A DNA stretch of 35,469 nt from Flavobacteriaceae bacterium CG_4_10_14_3_um_filter_33_47 (GCA_002784145.1 PFKE01000132.1:1-35469), one strand, 5' to 3'; counted from the stretch's first letter, positions 1 to 11,665 are shown. Program-made: numbers and translations. The notes: a model not told the origin generated them from the letters alone.

Positions 1-65
1 AAAAAGTTTTTTTAAGTCCTTGAGAATTGCGTATTTGAAAAATCTCTCCGATACCTGTCCAAATA

Positions 66-104
66 AAAAAGAGGCTGTCTTGACTTTTCAGACAGCCTCT
101 TTTT
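66..104 (-). terminator. Rho-independent terminator downstream of groEL
   Basis: Perfect inverted repeat AAAAAGAGGCTGTCT / AGACAGCCTCTTTTT around a 9-nt loop; T-rich on the strand leaving groEL. Confidence 0.85.
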
Positions 105-128
105 AATATCATCTATGGCCATTAGCCA

Positions 129-1775
<1,647 letters not shown>

Positions 1776-1876
1776 TTAAAATTTTAAACTCTCAAATATC
1801 AAATTCCAATTTTGGAACTTTTAAATTATCAAGAATGTTTTTGGAATTTATTTTTTTTATTTTTTGGAATTTGCAA

Positions 1877-2152
1877 TTATATAATTGCTAGGATGTCGCT
1901 TTCGCGCATAATTAAATAATCTTTACCATCAAGTTTTAATTCTGTGCCAGCATATTTACCATATAAAACAGTATCACCAACTTTTACAGTGATAGGCTCA
2001 TCTTTGGTGCCTTTTCCAGCAGCAACAACTTTACCTCTTTGTGGTTTTTCTTTAGCATTATCAGGAATAATAATTCCGGATGCTGTTTTAGTTTCAGCTT
2101 CAGCAGGTTCGATAAGAACTCTGTCTGCTAATGGTTTAATGTTTAAGCTCAT
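1877..2152 (-). CDS. groES: Co-chaperonin GroES, 91 aa
   Basis: [44 protein letters not shown], the GroES signature including the mobile loop. Confidence 0.99.
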   Translation of the reverse strand: MSLNIKPLADRVLIEPAEAETKTASGIIIPDNAKEKPQRGKVVAAGKGTKDEPITVKVGDTVLYGKYAGTELKLDGKDYLIMRESDILAII

Positions 2153-2246
2153 TTGTTATATTATTTTAATTAATATTTGTTGTTTAACGGAATTGAATCT
2201 TTCTAAAACTGTGCCAATAGTTGTTGACTGACAAACTTACAGTAAC

Positions 2247-2279
2247 AAAAAATGCCAACTTAAATAGTTGGCATTTTTT
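2247..2279 (-). terminator. Rho-independent terminator downstream of secG
   Basis: AAAAAATGCCAACT-TAAAT-AGTTGGCATTTTTT perfect hairpin between the secG stop and the groES 5' region. Confidence 0.85.
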
Positions 2280-2298
2280 GTTTTTTTATTGACAGCAT

Positions 2299-2652
2299 TT
2301 ATTGCACAGAATCTTTTGTTGTTGTAGCAGCATCTGTTGGTGTTTGAGCTGGTACTGCAGGTATAGATGTTGTCGTTTCGTCAGCATCCAATGCTTTTGA
2401 ATCGGCATTATTAGAGCCTCTGTTGATGGCAACATTAGATAATAATATTAATGCTAATAATAAGGTGGCTAAGGTCCAAGTGCTTTTGTCTAAAAAGTCA
2501 GTTGTTTTTTTAACACCACCTAATTGTTGTGTGCCACCTCCGCCAAAAGACGATGATAATCCTCCACCTTTTGGGTTTTGTACCATAATCACCACGACTA
2601 ATAAAAAGGCTACTGCAACAATTAAAACTAAAAATATTGTAAACGTACTCAT
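2299..2652 (-). CDS. secG: Preprotein translocase subunit SecG
   Basis: 117 aa with two hydrophobic segments; VVVIMVQNPKGGGLSSSFGGGGTQQLGGVKKTTDFLDKSTW is the SecG signature. Confidence 0.93.
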   Translation of the reverse strand: MSTFTIFLVLIVAVAFLLVVVIMVQNPKGGGLSSSFGGGGTQQLGGVKKTTDFLDKSTWTLATLLLALILLSNVAINRGSNNADSKALDADETTTSIPAVPAQTPTDAATTTKDSVQ

Positions 2653-3593
2653 TATTCTTTATTGTTTTGTTCTTGTAATTGTTCTACTGCTTTAATTTGG
2701 ATTGCAAAGAAACTACTTTTTTCTGGATATTTCAAACTTAATATCTTATAAGATTGAATTGCTTTTTTATAGTTTTTTTGCTCTACATATATACGAGCTA
2801 AGGTCTCTGTCATTAGCTCTTCTGGTTGTATTAAATGAACTTTGGCTAGATTCTGCGTTGATAAGTTTGGTTTTGAAGGATTTATCTTTGGGTTTTTTGC
2901 AATAAACTCGTCAATTAATTTAAACTTTTCATGCCTTTCAGTTTGTGATGTATTTTTTATGGTTGAGTTGTTTTCAGCTTCTTTATCATCACGCTTTATG
3001 GTTTTTAAACTCGCAAGTTTTAACCATTCATGAAATGAATGTGTTTCACGTTTGTTAAATTCCAAAGGTTTTCCTAAGTGCAGAATATCTTCTGCAGAAA
3101 CTTCTTGTGTTTTTGTTTCTGAAGTTACGTTTTCAATGGTTTCAGAATCATCCAATAAAAAATTTGTTGTTTTTTGGCGCTCAAATTTTGGTTGGAACAG
3201 TGATGGGTCTAATGATTGTAAGTTGCTTGTAATGTCTTGATTAGAAGTCTCATCAATGATTATTCTTTTGTTGATGGAAATATCCTCAACCGTAACACCC
3301 ATATCATGTAAATGTTCAGTATTGGTTTTAATAACCTGTGATATTTCATTTTGATTAAAAACATCTGAAGTTATAAAATCAAATAAAATACTTCTATCGG
3401 TTGTGTAAGCTGCTGTTGTTTTAAGTTCTTGATTGTATTTAAAACTTTCTTGATTTTTTAATCCTTTAAGATAGATGGCTCTGGCAGATTGAAAATATGG
3501 AAATTGATTGATGATAGATTTCACGTCTTCAGTTTGTTTGGGCGTTACCGTTTCTGGTTTTTGAAGTAAGTATGTGAAATTTTTATTATTCAT
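2652..3593 (-). CDS. Hypothetical protein with C-terminal TPR-like segment
   Basis: 313-aa ORF overlapping the secG start; the C-terminus ETLARIYVEQKNYKKAIQSYKILSLKYPEKSSFFAIQIKAVEQL resembles TPR helices. Confidence 0.8.
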   Translation of the reverse strand: MNNKNFTYLLQKPETVTPKQTEDVKSIINQFPYFQSARAIYLKGLKNQESFKYNQELKTTAAYTTDRSILFDFITSDVFNQNEISQVIKTNTEHLHDMGVTVEDISINKRIIIDETSNQDITSNLQSLDPSLFQPKFERQKTTNFLLDDSETIENVTSETKTQEVSAEDILHLGKPLEFNKRETHSFHEWLKLASLKTIKRDDKEAENNSTIKNTSQTERHEKFKLIDEFIAKNPKINPSKPNLSTQNLAKVHLIQPEELMTETLARIYVEQKNYKKAIQSYKILSLKYPEKSSFFAIQIKAVEQLQEQNNKE

Positions 3594-3630
3594 GGTTCCC
3601 TTTTTGGATGCTAATCAAAGCTAAATAGTA

Positions 3631-4137
3631 TTACCATTTGGCTAATGATGCATTAAAAATGTCTTGGGTTATGCGTTCAAATATTTCTGCAATGGCCGTG
3701 TCTTTTATACCACCTATAAGTTGAGAACTGCCTGCATAGTCATAAAAAAATGAAAAGGTTTGATCAAACTCAGCTTCTTCATCATGTTTGTCGTAAAAAT
3801 GAACTTTTACGCCTATCGTTAATCTGTTTTGAGCAGCAGTATTTGCTGATGTTGCTGTAGTTGGTGATATTCTGTATTGTGTAATTTCGCCTTCGTAAAC
3901 TAAATCACCATTGGATTTTACTAAACTTAAATTGGTCTGGTTTTGCAATAAATCAATGAGCGCATTGGTAAAATCTCTATCCAAACCAGGCTCAACTAAA
4001 ATGGCATTATTTTGAAAATAATTAACCTGAAAAGTTTTGGTCTCTGAGCCAACGGATGCACCGGTAAACGAGTAAGCTCCGCAACTAATAACAAGTATAG
4101 AAGAGAGTAAAAGAACTATATAATGTGCTATTTTCAT
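3631..4137 (-). CDS. lptE: LPS assembly lipoprotein LptE family
   Basis: The likely start is internal to the track ORF: MKIAHYIVLLLSSILVISCGAYSFTGAS has a signal peptide and lipobox. LptE-like beta-rich body of about 168 aa. Confidence 0.8.
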   Translation of the reverse strand: MKIAHYIVLLLSSILVISCGAYSFTGASVGSETKTFQVNYFQNNAILVEPGLDRDFTNALIDLLQNQTNLSLVKSNGDLVYEGEITQYRISPTTATSANTAAQNRLTIGVKVHFYDKHDEEAEFDQTFSFFYDYAGSSQLIGGIKDTAIAEIFERITQDIFNASLAKW

Positions 4138-4172
4138 GTGAAATAATTTAGATACTCTCATTAAACTAAAAT

Positions 4173-5435
4173 TTACAAATCATATTGTTTAATCTTTCTG
4201 TATAAGGTGCGTTCACTTATGCCTAATTCTTCAGCTGCTAATTTACGCTTTCCGTGGTGACGTTCAAGAGATTTTTTAATTAATTCCAATTCTTTGTCGT
4301 GTAAAGAAAGGGTTTCTTCTTCTTCAATCTCTTCGGCAAAATGATATTTGTCTTGGTTGTTGAAGGTTTCTTGTTTTTGGGTGTTATGTTCTGGAATTGA
4401 TAATACTTCTGGTTCGTCAATGGCTTCTTCAAAATCTGTCTCATCATTCGAACCGTAAATTTTTTGAATCAATCCTTGCTGCTCTTTTTCAACGTCTTTA
4501 GTGTTGCCCTTTTTCATGAGCTCCATGGTAAGCTTTTTCAAATCGTTCAAATCACTTTTCATATCAAAGAGTACTTTGTAAAGTATTTCGCGTTCACTGC
4601 TAAAATCTGAATCTGATTTAGAATGTTTAATAACCGCGGGCAAATTACTTCCAGAAGTGGGTAAATAGCCCTTTAAAGTTTCGGAAGTGATGGATCTATT
4701 TTGTTCAAGTACGGATATTTGTTCGGCAATGTTGCGTAATTGACGAATATTTCCGCTCCAGCGATGTTTTAAAAGCACTTCAATAGCATCATCGGTTAAT
4801 TTAATAGTTGGCATTTTATATTTCAAAGCAAAATCGCTTGCAAATTTTCTAAACAATAAATGAATGTCTTCTTGACGTTCTCTTAAAGGAGGCAAATGAA
4901 TATCAACGGTACTTAATCGATAATATAAATCTTCTCTAAATTGATCTTTTTTGATAGCTTCAAACATGTTGGCGTTGGTAGCGGCTACTATACGAACATC
5001 CGTTTTTTGAACCTTACTGGATCCTACTTTTAAAAATTCACCATTCTCCAGAACTCTTAATAAGCGTACTTGGGTTGTTAAGGGCAATTCGCCAACTTCA
5101 TCAAGAAAAATGGTTCCGCCATCGGCTACTTCAAAATAGCCTTCACGGGTTTGTGTAGCGCCAGTAAAAGATCCTTTTTCATGACCAAATAATTCGCTAT
5201 CAATGGTACCTTCTGGTATGGCACCACAGTTTACAGCAATATATTTTCCGTGTTTTCTGTGTGATAATTGATGGATAATTTTTGGAATACTTTCTTTCCC
5301 AACACCACTTTCGCCAGTTACCAACACAGAAATATCTGTAGGTGCCACTTGAATGGCTTTTTCAATGGCACGGTTAAGCGTTGGTGTATTTCCTATAATT
5401 CCAAAACGTTGTTTTATAACTTGAACAGATTCCAT
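4173..5435 (-). CDS. Sigma-54-dependent AAA+ transcriptional regulator without N-terminal sensor domain
   Basis: Walker A GESGVGKE, L1-loop motif GSFTGA, GGTIFLDEVGELP, and C-terminal Fis-type HTH RKLAAEELGISERTLYRKIKQYDL. Confidence 0.93.
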   Translation of the reverse strand: MESVQVIKQRFGIIGNTPTLNRAIEKAIQVAPTDISVLVTGESGVGKESIPKIIHQLSHRKHGKYIAVNCGAIPEGTIDSELFGHEKGSFTGATQTREGYFEVADGGTIFLDEVGELPLTTQVRLLRVLENGEFLKVGSSKVQKTDVRIVAATNANMFEAIKKDQFREDLYYRLSTVDIHLPPLRERQEDIHLLFRKFASDFALKYKMPTIKLTDDAIEVLLKHRWSGNIRQLRNIAEQISVLEQNRSITSETLKGYLPTSGSNLPAVIKHSKSDSDFSSEREILYKVLFDMKSDLNDLKKLTMELMKKGNTKDVEKEQQGLIQKIYGSNDETDFEEAIDEPEVLSIPEHNTQKQETFNNQDKYHFAEEIEEEETLSLHDKELELIKKSLERHHGKRKLAAEELGISERTLYRKIKQYDL

Positions 5436-5439
5436 TTAT

Positions 5440-5493
5440 AAAGTTAAAAGTTAAAAGTTAAAAGTTAAAAGTTGAAAGTTAAAAGTTGAAAGT
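5440..5493. repeat. 7-bp tandem repeat, (AAAGTTA/G) x about 7.7
   Basis: Units read directly: aaagtta x4, aaagttg, aaagtta, aaagttg, aaagt; starts 5 bp from the start codon of the 4173..5435 gene. Confidence 0.95.
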
Positions 5494-5531
5494 GATTTGT
5501 AAACCTATGGTAAGTCATCATTAATTTTGAA

Positions 5532-6980
5532 TTAAGCATTATTAATTGAATAACCAACGGCTTCACCTATAAGCGTTGCACTGGTACAATCTGTTACCTT
5601 AACATTCACAAAATCACCTATGTTGTAATGCTCTTTTGGGAATACAACTACGGTGCTTTGTGGATTTCTCCCAGACCAATGAGCTTTTGATTTTTTGGAC
5701 GATTTTTCAATTAAAACTTCAACTGTTTTACCTAAAAATTGCTCTGTTCTATATTGACTGTGTTTTTGTTGTAAAGCCACAATTTCAGCAAGACGACGTT
5801 TTTTAGTTTCTTCAGGCACATCATCATCCATTTTGCGCTCCGCCAATGTTCCTGGTCTTTCAGAATAGGCAAACATATAGCCAAAATGATAGATTACATG
5901 ATCCATTAAGCTCAAGGTCTCTTGGTGGTCTTCTTCGGTTTCCGTTGGAAATCCTACAATCATATCTTGACTTATGCCACAATCTGGAATTATTTTTCTA
6001 ATGTTATCAATCAATTCAAAATAGTCCTCGCGGGTATGCTGCCGGTTCATTTCTTTTAAAATGCGGTTGCTGCCACTTTGAACAGGCAAATGAATGTAAT
6101 TGCAAATATTTTCATACTGAGACATCGTTTTAACGACATCCATCGTCATATCTTGTGGATTTGATGTTGAGAAACGAATACGCATTTTTGGTTGGGCTTT
6201 GGCGCACATTTCCAATAAGTTGGAGAAACTAATAGCGGTAGCTTTTTGAATGTCTGAGGCTTTATCAAAATCTTTTTTCAATCCGCCACCATACCAAAGG
6301 TAACTGTCAACATTTTGACCAAGAAGGGTAACTTCTTTAAATCCTTTGCGCCATAAATCATTCACCTCTTCAAGAATACTTTGTGGGTCTCTGCTGCGTT
6401 CTCTTCCTCTGGTAAATGGCACCACACAAAAGGTACACATATTATCGCATCCACGCGTAATGGATACAAACGCTGTAACACCGTTGGAGTTTAATCTAAC
6501 AGGAGAAATATCGCCGTAAGTTTCATCTTTTGAAAGCATGACATTGATGGCATCTCTTCCTTCTTCAACCTCATTTAAAAGATTTGGTAAATCTTTATAA
6601 GCATCAGGTCCAACAACAAGATCCACAATTTTTTCTTCTTCTAAAAATTTACTTTTTAACCGTTCTGCCATGCAACCCAAAACACCAACCTTCATTCTTG
6701 GGTTAATTTTTTTAACAGCATTATACTTTTCTAGGCGTTTTCTAACGGTTTGTTCTGCTTTATCTCTAATAGAACAGGTATTCACTAACACTAAATCGGC
6801 GTCTTCCAAATGCTGTGTGGTATTGTAACCATTGTTTATTAAAATAGAAGCTACAATTTCACTATCGCTAAAGTTCATGGCGCAGCCGTAACTTTCAATA
6901 AAAAGCTTTTTAGTATTTTCTTTTTTTTGTTCTAATATAATAGATTCGCCTTGTTTATTTTCGTCTATAATCTTTTCCAT
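5532..6980 (-). CDS. miaB: tRNA-2-methylthio-N6-dimethylallyladenosine synthase MiaB (radical SAM)
   Basis: ESYGCAMNFSDSEIVASIL, radical SAM motif RGCDNMCTFCVVPFTRGRERSR, C-terminal TRAM-like region. Confidence 0.97.
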   Translation of the reverse strand: MEKIIDENKQGESIILEQKKENTKKLFIESYGCAMNFSDSEIVASILINNGYNTTQHLEDADLVLVNTCSIRDKAEQTVRKRLEKYNAVKKINPRMKVGVLGCMAERLKSKFLEEEKIVDLVVGPDAYKDLPNLLNEVEEGRDAINVMLSKDETYGDISPVRLNSNGVTAFVSITRGCDNMCTFCVVPFTRGRERSRDPQSILEEVNDLWRKGFKEVTLLGQNVDSYLWYGGGLKKDFDKASDIQKATAISFSNLLEMCAKAQPKMRIRFSTSNPQDMTMDVVKTMSQYENICNYIHLPVQSGSNRILKEMNRQHTREDYFELIDNIRKIIPDCGISQDMIVGFPTETEEDHQETLSLMDHVIYHFGYMFAYSERPGTLAERKMDDDVPEETKKRRLAEIVALQQKHSQYRTEQFLGKTVEVLIEKSSKKSKAHWSGRNPQSTVVVFPKEHYNIGDFVNVKVTDCTSATLIGEAVGYSINNA

Positions 6981-7130
6981 AATGTACTTGTAGAAATCAA
7001 AAAGTCAATAAGTGTGCAAAGATATGATTAATTTATGTTTTGTGACAAAGTGGCAGACGTAAAATTGTATTAAAATTGTGATATATATGATAAACTATTT
7101 ACTTTTAACCAAACCAAAAAAAAATAAAAA

Positions 7131-7901
7131 ATGAATGATGTTACCCATATTTTAGAAAAAATTAAGAGTGCAAAGGCTTTGGATTTTGGAGATATATTCA
7201 ATAAGTCTATTGAGTTGTATAAAAAGAGTTGGTTATATGGATTTTTGTTTCAAATTTTTGTTTTAATAGTTACCATGCCCTTTATCATTGTTTTATATGT
7301 TCCTTTTTTAATGGCTATCATTGCTGAGTCTGAAAAAGGAAATGTAAATCCTGATGTTTTTGAAACCTTGTTTGCAGGTTTTACAGGATTGTATCTTGTG
7401 TTTTTTATTTTAGGTATTTTGGCAGCTACGGTATTTCAACTAGCACTTCAGGCTGCTTTTTTTAGAATGATTAAGAACATTGATTATGGTATGGAAGTTA
7501 AGGTTAATGACTTATTTTATTTTTTGAAGGGACGTTTTTTTGGTAGCGTTACGTGGCTTACACTCGCTATTATTGGTATTTCAATTGTGGCGGCGTTACT
7601 ATGCTATTTACCATTAATATATGCCATCATTCCATTGTCATTTTTTACCATTGTGTTCGCTTTTAATTCTGAAATGTCTATTGGAGATATTGTAAAAGTT
7701 AGTTTTAATTTAGGAACTAAAAAATGGTTCATTTCTTTTGGGTTATTTTTTGTTACCTACTTAATCGTTGTTTTTTTAACCTTATTAACTTGTGGAATAG
7801 GATCGTTGTTTTTATCGCCTTTTATTTATTTGCCTTTTTATTTTGTGTATAAACAAGTGGTAGGTTTCGAAGAAAATAATCCTGTGGATTTAGTCGAATA
7901 A
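7131..7901 (+). CDS. Multi-pass membrane protein of unknown function
   Basis: 256 aa with several hydrophobic segments; no recognised catalytic motif. Confidence 0.85.
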   Translation: MNDVTHILEKIKSAKALDFGDIFNKSIELYKKSWLYGFLFQIFVLIVTMPFIIVLYVPFLMAIIAESEKGNVNPDVFETLFAGFTGLYLVFFILGILAATVFQLALQAAFFRMIKNIDYGMEVKVNDLFYFLKGRFFGSVTWLTLAIIGISIVAALLCYLPLIYAIIPLSFFTIVFAFNSEMSIGDIVKVSFNLGTKKWFISFGLFFVTYLIVVFLTLLTCGIGSLFLSPFIYLPFYFVYKQVVGFEENNPVDLVE

Positions 7902-7978
7902 ACACCATTTGCATTAAATTTTTCTGATGTGAAAAAACAGTTAATCCATAAAATTAGGCACATAAACTTTTTTTCCTA

Positions 7979-7986
7979 TACATTTG
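7979..7986 (+). promoter_or_regulatory. Bacteroidetes-type -7 element of the topA promoter
   Basis: TACATTTG matches the TAnnTTTG consensus, 20 bp before the topA start codon. Confidence 0.55.
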
Positions 7987-8005
7987 TAGCTTCAAAAAAT
8001 GACGT

Positions 8006-10495
8006 ATGGCTAAGAATTTAGTAATTGTAGAATCACCGGCTAAGGCTAAAACTATTGAAAAATTTTTAGGTAAAGATTTTATAGTAGAATCAAGTTTTGG
8101 CCATATTTCTGATCTTCCTTCTAAGGAATTAGGGGTTGATGTTGAAGGAGATTTTAAACCAAAGTATGAAGTTTCAAGAGATAAAAAAGCCGTTGTGAAA
8201 AAACTTAAAGATCTAGCCAAAAACTCCGATATGGTTTGGTTAGCAAGTGATGAGGATCGTGAGGGAGAAGCCATTGCGTGGCATTTAGCAGAGGCCTTAA
8301 ATTTAGATAAAGCTAAAACAAAACGTATTGTTTTTCATGAAATCACAAAAACGGCCATTTTAAAAGCTATTGAAAACCCTCGAGGCATTGATTATAATTT
8401 GGTAGATGCACAACAAGCACGTAGAGTTTTAGATAGAATTGTAGGTTATGAGTTGTCCCCTGTGCTTTGGAGAAAGGTAAAAGGAGGACTATCGGCAGGA
8501 AGAGTGCAATCTGTTTCAGTAAGGTTAATTGTAGAGCGTGAGCGCGAAATCCAAGAATTTAAGTCGGTGGCGTCTTTTAGAATTGATGCTGAGTTCTCCA
8601 ATGAAGCAGGACAGTCCTTCAAGGCAAAATTACCAAAGACCTTTTCAACGCAGGCCGAGGCTTATAAATTTCTGGAATCTAATATTAATGCAACTTTTAA
8701 AGTTTCAGAATTAGAAAAAAAGCCAGCTAAAAAATCACCAGCGGCACCATTTACAACATCAACACTTCAACAGGAAGCATCCAGAAAGCTGTATTTTTCA
8801 GTAAGTAAAACCATGACCATGGCTCAGCGTTTGTATGAATCCGGGCTAATTACATACATGAGAACGGATAGTGTTAATTTATCCAATGAAGCTAGAAAGG
8901 GTGCTCAAAATGAAATAGAATCTGCTTTTGGTTCAAAATATTCCAAACCCAGAAATTTTACTGGAAAATCAAAAGGAGCACAGGAAGCTCATGAGGCCAT
9001 AAGACCTACAGATTTCTCATTGCATTCTGTAGATATTGACTGGGATCAATCACGTTTATACGATTTAATTTGGAAACGAGCCATTGCATCACAAATGAGT
9101 GAAGCAGAATTAGAGCGTACCAATGTGAAGATAAATTCATCAACTCACAAAGAACAATTTAATGCAAATGGAGAAGTCATCACTTTTGATGGATTTTTAA
9201 AAGTATATTTAGAAGGCAATGATGATGAAGATTTAGAGCAAGAAGGTATGTTGCCCGCCATGAAAACCAATGAAACACTTATAAATAACTACATAACCGC
9301 TACTGAACGATATACGCGTCCGCCATATCGTTATACGGAGGCTTCTTTGGTTAAGCAATTGGAAGAATTAGGTATTGGCAGACCGTCAACGTATGCGCCA
9401 ACCATTTCAACCATTCAAAATAGAAATTATGTTGAAAAAGGCAGTGTGGAAGGTGTAGAGCGAAATTATACCCAACTAACACTTAAAAAAGGCGTTGTAA
9501 AAGATAAAATGCTAACTGAAAAGTATGGCTCAGATAAAGGAAAATTAGTTCCTACCGATATTGGAATGATCGTAACAGATTTCTTAGTAAATCATTTTGA
9601 ACATATTTTAGATTACAATTTTACCGCTAAAGTTGAAGAAGATTTTGATGATATTGCCGAAGGTAAAGAAGATTGGACTAAAGTGATGAAAAGTTTTTAC
9701 AAAGATTTTCATCCGCAAGTGGAGCATGTTCAAGAAAATGCCGACAGAGAATCTGGTGAACGTGTTCTGGGAACAGACCCAAAAACAGGTAAACAAGTGA
9801 GTGTTCGTTTAGGAAAATTTGGCCCTATGGTTCAAATAGGAACGGTTGATGATGATGAAAAACCGCAATTTGCCAGCCTTTCTCCAGACCAGCAATTAAA
9901 TACCATTACCTATAATGAGGCCATGGATTTATTTCAATTACCTAAAAGTTTAGGCGCTTATAAAGGGGAAGAATTGGAAGTCAATAACGGTAGGTTTGGT
10001 CCTTATATTAAATATGGTGAAAAATTTGTATCACTTCCAAAAGGACAAGACCCATTAAGCATAGAACTTCAAGATGCTATTGAATTAATAAAAGAAAAAG
10101 AGGAAGCAGATGCCCCTATTTACACCTATAAAAACCTGCCTGTTCAAAAAGGGAAAGGACGATTTGGGCCTTTTATAAAATGGAACAATACGTTTATTAA
10201 TGTTAACAATAAATATGACTGGGACAATTTATCAGATCATGATATTATAGAACTCATTGAAACAAAAATTCAAAAAGACATTGATAAAGTGGTGCATCAT
10301 TGGGAAGAAGAAGGTATTCGTGTTGAAAAAGCACGTTGGGGAAGACATACTATTTTCAAGGGAAAAACCAAGATTGAATTAGATAAATCTATTGATGCTA
10401 CTAAATTAACTTTAGATAAGGTCAAAAATATTATTGAAGAAAAAGCTCCAAAGAAAAAAGTTGCAAAGAAAAAATCACCAATAAAAAAGAAGTAG
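8006..10495 (+). CDS. topA: DNA topoisomerase I
   Basis: MAKNLVIVESPAKAKTIEKFLG, SDEDREGEAIAWHL, active-site region GLITYMRTDSVNLS, Lys-rich C-terminal tail. Confidence 0.98.
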   Translation: MAKNLVIVESPAKAKTIEKFLGKDFIVESSFGHISDLPSKELGVDVEGDFKPKYEVSRDKKAVVKKLKDLAKNSDMVWLASDEDREGEAIAWHLAEALNLDKAKTKRIVFHEITKTAILKAIENPRGIDYNLVDAQQARRVLDRIVGYELSPVLWRKVKGGLSAGRVQSVSVRLIVEREREIQEFKSVASFRIDAEFSNEAGQSFKAKLPKTFSTQAEAYKFLESNINATFKVSELEKKPAKKSPAAPFTTSTLQQEASRKLYFSVSKTMTMAQRLYESGLITYMRTDSVNLSNEARKGAQNEIESAFGSKYSKPRNFTGKSKGAQEAHEAIRPTDFSLHSVDIDWDQSRLYDLIWKRAIASQMSEAELERTNVKINSSTHKEQFNANGEVITFDGFLKVYLEGNDDEDLEQEGMLPAMKTNETLINNYITATERYTRPPYRYTEASLVKQLEELGIGRPSTYAPTISTIQNRNYVEKGSVEGVERNYTQLTLKKGVVKDKMLTEKYGSDKGKLVPTDIGMIVTDFLVNHFEHILDYNFTAKVEEDFDDIAEGKEDWTKVMKSFYKDFHPQVEHVQENADRESGERVLGTDPKTGKQVSVRLGKFGPMVQIGTVDDDEKPQFASLSPDQQLNTITYNEAMDLFQLPKSLGAYKGEELEVNNGRFGPYIKYGEKFVSLPKGQDPLSIELQDAIELIKEKEEADAPIYTYKNLPVQKGKGRFGPFIKWNNTFINVNNKYDWDNLSDHDIIELIETKIQKDIDKVVHHWEEEGIRVEKARWGRHTIFKGKTKIELDKSIDATKLTLDKVKNIIEEKAPKKKVAKKKSPIKKK

Positions 10496-10498
10496 TTC

Positions 10499-11665
10499 AT
10501 GAACTTTAATTTTCTATCGCCTGTTTCAGATTTTGTGTTGGCTCATAATGAGTTACTGTCTCAGCAATCACTTGGCAGAAAATTACGTGTTCATTCTAAA
10601 AAACATGGTATTCCAGATTTAGAAGGTGTTAATGTTGCTATTTTGGGAGTTCTGGAAAACAGAAACGACCATAATTACATTGGAGAAACATTTCATTTAA
10701 ATGACATAAGAAAAGCGTTTTATGCGCTATTCCCTGGAAGTTGGAATACTACTATCGCAGATTTAGGCGATATTAATAAAGGAGAAAGCGTTGAGGATAC
10801 TTATTTTGCGCTAAAAACTATCTTGGCAATTTTAATTGATAAGAAAATCATACCTATTATAATAGGAGGCACACAAGATTTAACCTACGCAAACTACAGG
10901 GCTTATGATTCCTTAATACCCATGGTTAATATGGTGAATATTGATAATAAGTTTGATTTAGGAGATTCTACCAAACCTATAAAAAATAATAGTTTTGTTG
11001 GTAAGATAATTTTAGACAAGCCTTACAACCTATTTAATTATGCAACCATTGGGTATCAAACCTATTTTAATTCGCAAGAAGAAATAGATTTAATGGATAA
11101 GCTTTATTTCGAATCGTATCGATTAGGGCAAATTTCAAAAGATGTAACGTTGGTAGAACCCGTACTTCGAGACGCAAATATTGTTAGTCTCGATTTAAAT
11201 TCTGTAAAAAGTTCTGAGGTTAGTTTAAATCAAAAATATTCACCCAACGGTTTTGATGGTAAAGAAATTTGTGCCATATCACGTTATGCAGGAATTAGTA
11301 ATAAAGTTTCATCCTTTGGAATTTATGAATACAAACCTTCAAAAGACGATGAAATTACCAGTATGCTAGTGGCGCAAATTATTTGGTATTTCATAGAAGG
11401 TGTTAATTACAGAATCAAGGATGATAATTTTACCGATGAAAATAATCATCAAAAATACATTACCTTAGTTGACGACCAAGAGCTCATCTTCTATAAGAGT
11501 AATAAAACAGGAAGATGGTGGATTGAAATTCCTTTTTTATTGGAGATAAATACTAAATTAAAGAGACATACGTTATTACCTTGCATGCATCAAGATTATT
11601 TAGACGCCTGTAATAATAAGGTTCCAGACCGTTGGTACAAAGCGTTTCAAAAAAATAGTATATAG
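10499..11665 (+). CDS. Arginase/formimidoylglutamase-fold family protein with degenerate metal-binding motifs
   Basis: 388 aa; arginase-fold landmarks at IIIGGTQDLTYANYRAY, MVNIDNKFDLGD and IVSLDLNSVKSSE; starts 3 nt after the topA stop. Confidence 0.8.
   Translation: MNFNFLSPVSDFVLAHNELLSQQSLGRKLRVHSKKHGIPDLEGVNVAILGVLENRNDHNYIGETFHLNDIRKAFYALFPGSWNTTIADLGDINKGESVEDTYFALKTILAILIDKKIIPIIIGGTQDLTYANYRAYDSLIPMVNMVNIDNKFDLGDSTKPIKNNSFVGKIILDKPYNLFNYATIGYQTYFNSQEEIDLMDKLYFESYRLGQISKDVTLVEPVLRDANIVSLDLNSVKSSEVSLNQKYSPNGFDGKEICAISRYAGISNKVSSFGIYEYKPSKDDEITSMLVAQIIWYFIEGVNYRIKDDNFTDENNHQKYITLVDDQELIFYKSNKTGRWWIEIPFLLEINTKLKRHTLLPCMHQDYLDACNNKVPDRWYKAFQKNSI

Noticed and set aside
2153-2246. Possible CIRCE (HrcA) operator upstream of groES
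   Set aside because: No TTAGCACTC-N9-GAGTGCTAA inverted repeat is visible.
10441-10492. Lys-rich tail of topA (KAPKKKVAKKKSPIKKK) as a possible frameshift or fusion
   Set aside because: Basic C-terminal tails are normal for topoisomerase I in this phylum; the frame is intact to the stop.
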